Notes under the pieces: generated by a model
What the model was told of the DNA's origin: nothing
Databases searched by the model: none
What the model saw: only the letters and a program-made list of their open reading frames with translations
Shown here: in pieces, positions 50,243-55,910 of the stretch
How the letters are laid out: every line of letters starts with the position of its first letter
Numbering within the stretch: position 1 is the first letter of the stretch
Position numbers and translations under genes: made by a program
Assembly: GCF_002277025.1 (NCBI RefSeq)
Contig: NZ_NIWD01000016.1
Location: forward strand, 72,566-128,475
DNA: 55,910 nt
DNA from: Sphingopyxis sp. GW247-27LB
GTDB taxonomy: Bacteria > Pseudomonadota > Alphaproteobacteria > Sphingomonadales > Sphingomonadaceae
Direction of reading: 5' to 3'

Positions 50243-52566
50243 CCGAAGGTGGTCGTCTGCATGTTGCGGAACACCCGGTCGCCCTGGTTGAGCAGGTCGC
50301 GGCCCCAGATGGTGACGTAGAAATTGTCCTTGAGCGGCCGGAAGGTCGCCGAGAGGTTGAGCGTGGTCAGCGATTTCTGGATCGGCGCCCGGCCCTCCCC
50401 CGCCGGATAGGGATTGCCGCCGGCATCGACTCCCGCCGGATAGAAGCCGTGCGTCGCATGGTCGAATTCGTCGGTGTAGCTGAGCAGCCCCGCCAGTTCG
50501 AACTCGCCCTGCCGCCCCAGCGGCAGCTTGTAGTTCGCCGCCAGGCTCGCCATGATGTTCGGCGTCACCGGCAGATCCTCGCCCGAACAGTCGGCATTGG
50601 TCGCGAGCGCCAGCCCGACCCCCGCAGGACGATAAATCTCGCAGTTCGGAAAGCTGTCATATTCCGACTTGAAATAGGTCGAGAAGCTGCCGTTCAGCGT
50701 CAAGCGGTCGTCGGGCCGCAGCGAGAATTCGGCTTCGAGGCCGGAAATGGTCGCCTTCGCGGCGTTGATCGAGATCTGTGTGTTGGTCGCGGGATCGACC
50801 ACCGGAACCTGCAGATTGTCGTACTTGTAGTAATAGCCCGCGAGGTTGAGCGTCAGCTTGCGGTCGAACAGCTGGGATTTCAGCCCGACCTCGAAGGCGT
50901 CGATCGTCTCGGGCTCGGTCGCGCGCGGCGAGAGCGAGGAGATGTTATAGACCCCGCTCTTGAAGCCGCGGTTGTAACTCGCATAAACGAGGAAGTCGTC
51001 CGAGAATTTATGATCGAGCACGACGCGATAGGTCAGCTCCGAAAAGCCGGTGCTGAGCCCGTCGCATTGCGGATCGGCCGTGCACAGGTCGCCGATCGTC
51101 TGCGGGATCGCGATGACCCCGCCGGTGCCGTCGGGGACATAGGTCACGCTGCCATTGTCGGCGTCGAGCGTCGCGGTCTCGTCGGTATAGCGCAGCCCGG
51201 CGGTGATCTTGGTCCCCTGCCCCAACTCATAGGAAGTCTCGCCGAACAGCCCGACCGATTCGATCGTCACGAAGGTACTGAGATCGATGTAGGCGAGTCC
51301 CGACGTCGGCCCGAAACCGAGCGCGGACAGTTCGAGCAACCGCTGCGGCACGGTCAGCGGCTGGAGCGGATCGGGCACCGGCAGGCCGACATATTGGTCG
51401 AGCTGCGAATAGCCGTCGCGATAATTGATGTAGAAGCCTCCGAGGAGCCATTGGAAGGGCGAGCTGCCCTTCGAGGACACCAGCAATTCCTGTTGCCAGG
51501 TCCGCCCGTTGAGGTCGGTGTCGAACCAGAAGACCGGAGCGGGCGACAGATCCAGATCAAGCTGAACCCCCGAACCGCTGCGCGTATAGGCGCTGGTCGA
51601 ACTGATCCCGATATCGCCGAGGTCATAGTCAAGATGGAGCGACGTACCCCAGCTGTCGTAGCGCACCTCGGGCGGCACCTCGCCATAATAGGCGCGCTTG
51701 GGATTGCGGATATCGACCCCCGACGCCGCCTCGCCGATCGAGAAGGGCGATCCCGGCGCGGGCTGCATCGCCATGATCGGGGTCGTATAGCCCTTGATGT
51801 AGTTCCCCTGCAGCAGCGCCGAGAAATCGCCGCTCTCGAACAGCAGATTGGCGCGCAAGCCATAGGTTTCTTCCTCACCGGTGCGCTTGCCGATGCCGTT
51901 TGAGGGGTTGCGGTTGATGATGTACGGGGTCTCGTAACGATAGAAACCGCTGACGCTGAACGCCAGATTCTCGCCGAGGCCGGTGTTGATATAGGCGCGC
52001 GCGCCGCGATCGTCGGTGCCGAAGGTTCCCTCGACCATGCCGCCGAAATCCTGGCTCGGCCTCTTCGTCGAGATCAGGATCGCGCCCGAGGTCGCGTTGC
52101 GCCCGAACAGGGTGCCTTGCGGTCCGCGCAGCACCTGGATCGATTCCACTTCGGGAAAGGTCTGGAGCAAGATGCCCGTCTTGTCGGTCTGATAGACGCC
52201 GTCGATGTAGACCGCGGCGCTGGACTCGTTACCCGGAGTGATGTTGCGGCTGCCGACGCCGCGGATATAGGGCACCGACTGGCTACCGCCCTCGGGAACG
52301 ACGAGCGAGGGCGCCATCTGCGACAATTGGCGAAGGCCGTCGACCCCGCTCGACTGCAACTGCTCGCCCTGGAAGGCCGACACGGCGATCGGCACGTCCT
52401 GCAACGCTTCCTCGCGCCGCTGCGCGGTCACGACGATGACACTGTCGTCACCATCATTCTGCCCAGCAACCACCCCCCCAGTATCGCTCTGCGCGGCGGC
52501 GGGAACGGCCAGCATCGCCAGGACGATGGCCGTCGAACCAAGCAAGATTTTGTGCGAAACAATCAT
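50176..52566 (-). CDS. TonB-dependent receptor
   Basis: A 796-residue outer-membrane receptor. The signal peptide (about 1-25, ending PAAAQ) is followed by a TonB-box-like DSVIVVTAQRREEALQDVP at about 41-59 and a plug domain (VPYIRGVGSRN, VYIDGVY, VLRGPQGTLFGRNATSGAI). The 22-strand barrel ends in ITGGVTMGFKFGS, with terminal residues typical of this sphingomonad class. Substrates are unknown. GGGAGGAAGAGG precedes the ATG. It lies 70 bases downstream of the DUF1214 gene on the same strand, in an AT-rich gap that could hold its own promoter. Confidence 0.93.
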   Translation of the reverse strand: MIVSHKILLGSTAIVLAMLAVPAAAQSDTGGVVAGQNDGDDSVIVVTAQRREEALQDVPIAVSAFQGEQLQSSGVDGLRQLSQMAPSLVVPEGGSQSVPYIRGVGSRNITPGNESSAAVYIDGVYQTDKTGILLQTFPEVESIQVLRGPQGTLFGRNATSGAILISTKRPSQDFGGMVEGTFGTDDRGARAYINTGLGENLAFSVSGFYRYETPYIINRNPSNGIGKRTGEEETYGLRANLLFESGDFSALLQGNYIKGYTTPIMAMQPAPGSPFSIGEAASGVDIRNPKRAYYGEVPPEVRYDSWGTSLHLDYDLGDIGISSTSAYTRSGSGVQLDLDLSPAPVFWFDTDLNGRTWQQELLVSSKGSSPFQWLLGGFYINYRDGYSQLDQYVGLPVPDPLQPLTVPQRLLELSALGFGPTSGLAYIDLSTFVTIESVGLFGETSYELGQGTKITAGLRYTDETATLDADNGSVTYVPDGTGGVIAIPQTIGDLCTADPQCDGLSTGFSELTYRVVLDHKFSDDFLVYASYNRGFKSGVYNISSLSPRATEPETIDAFEVGLKSQLFDRKLTLNLAGYYYKYDNLQVPVVDPATNTQISINAAKATISGLEAEFSLRPDDRLTLNGSFSTYFKSEYDSFPNCEIYRPAGVGLALATNADCSGEDLPVTPNIMASLAANYKLPLGRQGEFELAGLLSYTDEFDHATHGFYPAGVDAGGNPYPAGEGRAPIQKSLTTLNLSATFRPLKDNFYVTIWGRDLLNQGDRVFRNMQTTTFGYSTTLGRGITGGVTMGFKFGS

Positions 52567-52636
52567 CCTCTTCCTCCCAATATCTATCTGTTATTTAGTA
52601 ATATTCTACGATCCGGGTCGGGCACCCGGTGACTCT

Positions 52637-53821
52637 TCAAAAATAGCGGCGATCGGCCGCAAGTCTCCGGAGGCGCGCGTTCGCGAGCCGTTCTTCGGAG
52701 GTGATACGCGGCTCATCGGCGGGAAATTCGTCGCGCACGGCGGCGAGCGGCACGAGCTTCGTGCGTGGCTTCGCGGGCGGAATGCCTGAAGCGAGCTGCT
52801 GAAAGCGCATGAAGATGAAGCCCGATTCCACGCCCGTGGTATCGAGCCAGTTCCACACTCCCGGATCGGCACCCGCGATCACATAGCGAAAGCGCCCGTC
52901 GCTCGACACGCGCGACTGGGCGCCGGTGATGCTCGACTGGACCGAGCGCGGGATGAAGCTGTTGAACCACAGCGGGTGCGCGAGCGCGACGCTCTGGTAG
53001 CGCGCGTCGCAGGGCTCGATGGTGATGACCAGCGCTTGTCCTTCGGGAACCTCCCAGCGGCCCTTGGTGTTGAACTGCCCCGGGAAATAGCCGGCGTCGG
53101 CGGGGCCGACGGTTGGGGCGGGATAATCGTTGAGAGGCAGCACCTTCGACCAGTTGCGCGCGAAATCGTCGAGGAACTTCACCTGGTCGACCATATTGCG
53201 CGCCGCGATGCTGTAGAATTGCTGCACATCGGCGAGCGCGGGGCGACGCGGCACCGGCACCGGCTGGTCCATGCGCTCGATCAGCATCGGAGTCGGCTGC
53301 TCGGTCAGCCAGTCGTTCACCGTCTGGCGCACGAACAGGCAGCGCGCGCGATCGTCGCTCTTCATCCAGTTGCCGGACCGTTCGGGGCCGCCGATCCACA
53401 ACTCGAAGCGGCCATCGGCCTCGATCTTCAGCCGGCTCGATTCGAGCGCGCCGATGCGGTCGCCGACCACCCCGTCGTCGCCGGCGAGCCCCGATACCAG
53501 TTCGAAGCAATAGTCCACCGTGTTGCCGCGATGCCCGAGCACGCGATAGACGCCGCCGCCGTCGATCTGGGCGCTGTAATAGTGATGGTCGGGCGTCGGC
53601 AGGCCCCAGGTGCGGACATTGTCCATGTCGCGCACGAAGGCGGGGCGGTCGAGATCGTAGCTTTTGAACGCGCGCTCCAAGTGGAAAATCCACATACCGG
53701 AGAGATAGTGATATCCCTCGGCCAGACCGGTTTCGGTTACGCCCGGGTGGGCGCGAATGATCGCCTCGACCTCACGGGCCGCTTCGATGAATTGCGCATA
53801 ACCGCTTGTGGAATCAGGCAT
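52637..53821 (-). CDS. DUF1214-domain protein
   Basis: A 394-residue protein of unknown function. The C-terminal third (about 265-360: YFPGQFNTKGRWEVPEGQALVITIEPCDARYQSVAL and later RYVIAGADPGVWNWLDTTG) is the DUF1214 domain. The N-terminal part is unassigned; it has no signal peptide. The ATG at 53821 overlaps the sulfotransferase stop by eight bases, so it is translationally coupled to the sulfate-transfer operon. DUF1214 often pairs with DUF1254, which is absent here. Confidence 0.85.
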   Translation of the reverse strand: MPDSTSGYAQFIEAAREVEAIIRAHPGVTETGLAEGYHYLSGMWIFHLERAFKSYDLDRPAFVRDMDNVRTWGLPTPDHHYYSAQIDGGGVYRVLGHRGNTVDYCFELVSGLAGDDGVVGDRIGALESSRLKIEADGRFELWIGGPERSGNWMKSDDRARCLFVRQTVNDWLTEQPTPMLIERMDQPVPVPRRPALADVQQFYSIAARNMVDQVKFLDDFARNWSKVLPLNDYPAPTVGPADAGYFPGQFNTKGRWEVPEGQALVITIEPCDARYQSVALAHPLWFNSFIPRSVQSSITGAQSRVSSDGRFRYVIAGADPGVWNWLDTTGVESGFIFMRFQQLASGIPPAKPRTKLVPLAAVRDEFPADEPRITSEERLANARLRRLAADRRYF

Positions 53822-54992
53822 GAGCTTTGGTCTCCGTGCTGGGGATGGAGTCGAGGAAGCCAAAGGCGTCATCGACCATCGCTTCGGTCAGTTCGTACCG
53901 TTCCAGCGAATATTGGTTGATGCCGTGCTTGCCGGCGGGGTTATCGGCGATCCACGTGCGAATCGCGGCCTCGCCGGCATCGGACAAGGCAATACCGGCC
54001 TGTTGGTAGAAGCTACGGATATGCCGGGTAGGGTCGGCAAGCATGTCGCGATAATCGACCTCGATCATCTTGAGCCGGTTACCCAGCCGCGCGCGCGCTT
54101 GCTGGAAGCGGTGCATTTCGGGCACCCAATATTCGAGCGCGATGCGCCCGATCGCCGCAGGCGAACGCGTGAGGTGCGGCTGCTGCGCGGCCTCCAGTGC
54201 ATTGCAGAAGGAGGCGACGACGGTGCGGAAATCGCGGCGCGGATAGACGAAGGTCGCGCCGGGATGAAAGGTCAGCATCTCTTCGAGATGACCGACGTGG
54301 ACCGGGCTCTTCAAAATCCATTTGCGGCCGCGGCGGCCGCCGTCCTGCCACTGCAGATAGCGCAGCAGGTCGGCGACATAGCGATAGGTAGGCAGCCGCG
54401 GCAGCGTGCGCAGATAGGCGAGGTAATCGGGATCTGGCACGCCCGTATAGATATGGCCGACATGCTGGAAGGTCAGATGGTGGAGGTTCCAGTCCTCGTC
54501 GGCATCGTCGGCGACCGCGGGATGTGCGGCATGGAGCGCGGGGTTGCCGGTGCGGATCGCATCGGCGACGCCTTCGGCAAAGACCAGCCGCCCGCCAGAG
54601 TCGCTCGCTGCCTCGCCCGGGAAAGGCGCCGGGTTGAGCAGGCGCCAGAATTTGAGCGACTGCATCGCGGGATCGGCGGACATCATCCGCTGCAGCACCG
54701 TCGTGCCAGAGCGCGGAAAACCGATCACGACGATCGGATCGGACACGTCTTCGCGCAGGATTTCGGGATGGCGCGCCAGATCCTCGGCAAAGCGCAGGCG
54801 GTTGACGAGCAGGCGCTGCACCATCGCATCGAGTTGCGCGAAACCGGCTTCGCTCGGCGTATTCTGGCGCGCGAAATGATAGAAAGCGTCGAGCGCGGCG
54901 ACGAAATCGGCGGGCTCTATACGGTCGATCCCGCTCGCCGCGCGCGCCTCGGCAAGCGCGCGCGCGCCCTCCACCGTGTCGAAACCCGTCAT
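53814..54992 (-). CDS. PAPS-dependent sulfotransferase
   Basis: A 392-residue cytoplasmic protein of the Sulfotransfer_3 type. The 5'-phosphosulfate-binding loop GFPRSGTT lies at 91-98, the 3'-phosphate-binding region is in VYPRRDFRTVVASFCNAL near 245, and WILKSPVHVGHLEEM near 225 is typical of the family. The product is a sulfated acceptor plus PAP. The acceptor cannot be read from sequence. The ATG at 54992 has GGAG six bases upstream and overlaps the cysQ stop, so PAPS-linked enzymes are co-expressed. The longer frame to 55178 is rejected. Confidence 0.9.
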   Translation of the reverse strand: MTGFDTVEGARALAEARAASGIDRIEPADFVAALDAFYHFARQNTPSEAGFAQLDAMVQRLLVNRLRFAEDLARHPEILREDVSDPIVVIGFPRSGTTVLQRMMSADPAMQSLKFWRLLNPAPFPGEAASDSGGRLVFAEGVADAIRTGNPALHAAHPAVADDADEDWNLHHLTFQHVGHIYTGVPDPDYLAYLRTLPRLPTYRYVADLLRYLQWQDGGRRGRKWILKSPVHVGHLEEMLTFHPGATFVYPRRDFRTVVASFCNALEAAQQPHLTRSPAAIGRIALEYWVPEMHRFQQARARLGNRLKMIEVDYRDMLADPTRHIRSFYQQAGIALSDAGEAAIRTWIADNPAGKHGINQYSLERYELTEAMVDDAFGFLDSIPSTETKAHA

Positions 54993-55756
54993 TCGTCTCT
55001 CCCCTTGTCGTTTGGATTTCGGCAGGCCGCGACCAGCCTGTCCGCCATCTCCTTGCGGCAGATCAGCAGGTCGGGCATTGCCGGGTCGCGCTGGTTGTAT
55101 CGCAGCGGCGCGCCGTCGATGCGCGAGGCGTGCAGCCCGTGCGCGAGCGCGACCGCGGCGGGCGCGGCGCTGTCCCATTCATACTGGCCGCCGCTGTGCA
55201 GATAGATATCGACCTCGCCGCGCACGACCGCCATCGCCTTGGCGCCTGCCGAGCCCATCGGCACGAGCTCGGCGCCGAGTTGCTCGGCCACGGCGAGGGC
55301 TTCGCCCGCGGGGCGCGTACGGCTGACCGCGAGGCGCGGGCGCGGGGCGGCGTCGGGGATCGGGCTCGCGCGATCAGTTGCGAGCACCACGCCGCCCTCC
55401 AGGCCCGGCAGCGCGACGGCGCCGATGACAGGTTCGCCGCCCACCGCAAGCGCGACGTGGACCGCCCAGTCGCTGCGACCCTCGCCATATTCGCGCGTCC
55501 CGTCGAGCGGATCGACGATCCATACACGGCGCTTGCTGAGCCGCTCGGGGGTGTCCTTGCTTTCTTCGGACAGGATGCCGTCGTCGGGGCGCTGTTCGCG
55601 GAGCGCGCGGATCAGGAACTGGTTGGCGAGCTGGTCGCCTGTCTTGCCGAGCGCCTTGCCTTCAAAGAGGCCGGAGTCGCGTACCGTCAGCAGAATGCGC
55701 CCTGCATATTCGGCGAGATGCGCTGCGAGCGCGGCATCGTCCAGCGCGGCGCTCAT
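54989..55756 (-). CDS. cysQ: 3'(2'),5'-bisphosphate nucleotidase
   Basis: A 255-residue inositol-monophosphatase-fold enzyme that hydrolyses PAP to AMP, removing the inhibitory by-product of sulfotransfer. Metal-binding motifs are ILSEESKD near residue 61, DPLDGTREY at 82-90 and WDSAAPAAV near 193. It overlaps both neighbours by four bases: the APS-kinase stop upstream and the sulfotransferase start downstream. Confidence 0.93.
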   Translation of the reverse strand: MSAALDDAALAAHLAEYAGRILLTVRDSGLFEGKALGKTGDQLANQFLIRALREQRPDDGILSEESKDTPERLSKRRVWIVDPLDGTREYGEGRSDWAVHVALAVGGEPVIGAVALPGLEGGVVLATDRASPIPDAAPRPRLAVSRTRPAGEALAVAEQLGAELVPMGSAGAKAMAVVRGEVDIYLHSGGQYEWDSAAPAAVALAHGLHASRIDGAPLRYNQRDPAMPDLLICRKEMADRLVAACRNPNDKGRDE

Positions 55757-55910
55757 CCGACGAGCCGATTGACGATGAGGTCGGCAGCCTGTTGGGGTGT
55801 CATGTTGGTGGTATGGATGTGGATTTCGGGTTTTTGGGGTGTTTCGTAGGGACTATCGATGCCGGTGAAGTTTTTGAGCTGGCCGGCGCGGGCCTTTTTG
55901 TAGAGCCCCT
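55753..55910 (-). CDS. cysC: Adenylylsulfate kinase C-terminus (partial)
   Basis: The last 51 codons of a gene entering from the right edge. The read-through GLYKKARAGQLKNFTGIDSPYE is the distinctive C-terminal segment of APS kinase, which makes PAPS from APS. It could be a stand-alone CysC or the end of a CysNC fusion; the window cannot decide. The tail uses more A/T-ending codons (AAA, ACA, CAA) than its neighbours. Its stop overlaps the cysQ start. Confidence 0.88.
   Translation of the reverse strand, partial: GLYKKARAGQLKNFTGIDSPYETPQKPEIHIHTTNMTPQQAADLIVNRLVG

Overview
This window looks like a chromosomal segment of a high-GC alphaproteobacterium, most likely a sphingomonad close to Sphingopyxis or Sphingomonas. 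That is an inference from gene content (SapC-family protein, DUF885 lipoprotein, sphingomonad-type TonB-dependent receptor, trpA-accD-folC order), from strong G/C third-position codon use, and from intergenic palindromes of the CGTCATTGCGAG type. No phage, insertion sequence, integrase or CRISPR array is visible. Almost every gene is intact and densely packed, often with 4-base ATGA overlaps.

Layout. 1-3.1 kb: the end of a tryptophan operon running into fatty-acid and folate genes (trpA, accD, folC). 3.1-6.6 kb, minus strand: TPR membrane protein, AmpG-like permease, DUF1223 protein and a single-domain response regulator. 6.8-8.2 kb: RNA modification (rluB-like, rsmD). 8.2-13.6 kb: an MHS-type transporter, an AT-richer orphan membrane protein, uvrD behind a LexA-type box, and a DUF4349 lipoprotein. 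13.6-24.8 kb: tRNA-Ala(CGC), a CurA-type reductase, rhlE, an FAD-linked oxidase, SapC with cytochrome b561, an SDHAF4-like protein, rsmB, a DUF885 protein and an MFS exporter. 25-36 kb: RBBP9-like hydrolase with cysK, a SleB-type hydrolase, lipA with a COQ10/RatA-like gene, carbonic anhydrase, putP with a NYN/OST-HTH protein, ettA and an M28 peptidase. 36-40 kb: small envelope proteins, a PRC-barrel gene, tRNA-Pro(TGG) and an M20 peptidase.

40.4-50.2 kb is a complete nitrate-assimilation locus: nasT, nasS, an untranslated leader, a NarK-type transporter, nirB, nirD, the nitrate reductase nasA, and cobA for siroheme. The leader holds two A/G-type hexaloop hairpins followed by an intrinsic terminator. 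This is the architecture expected for antitermination by the ANTAR protein NasT, with NasS as the cytoplasmic nitrate/nitrite sensor that holds NasT inactive.

50.2-55.9 kb, minus strand, is a PAPS-centred operon entering from the right edge: APS kinase tail, cysQ, a PAPS-dependent sulfotransferase and a DUF1214 protein, all overlapping. A TonB-dependent receptor follows 70 bases later. PAPS synthesis, sulfotransfer and PAP removal are thus physically coupled, which suggests a dedicated sulfated product. This is the best candidate for an undescribed pathway here.

Regulatory sites found by reading: three GGAAC-N16/17-CGTT promoters of the EcfG general-stress type (before the response regulator, the PRC-barrel gene and a Pro/Glu/Ala-rich exported protein), a GTTC-N7-GTTC LexA-type box before uvrD, several terminators, and repeats that contribute a stop codon to one gene and a ribosome-binding site to another.
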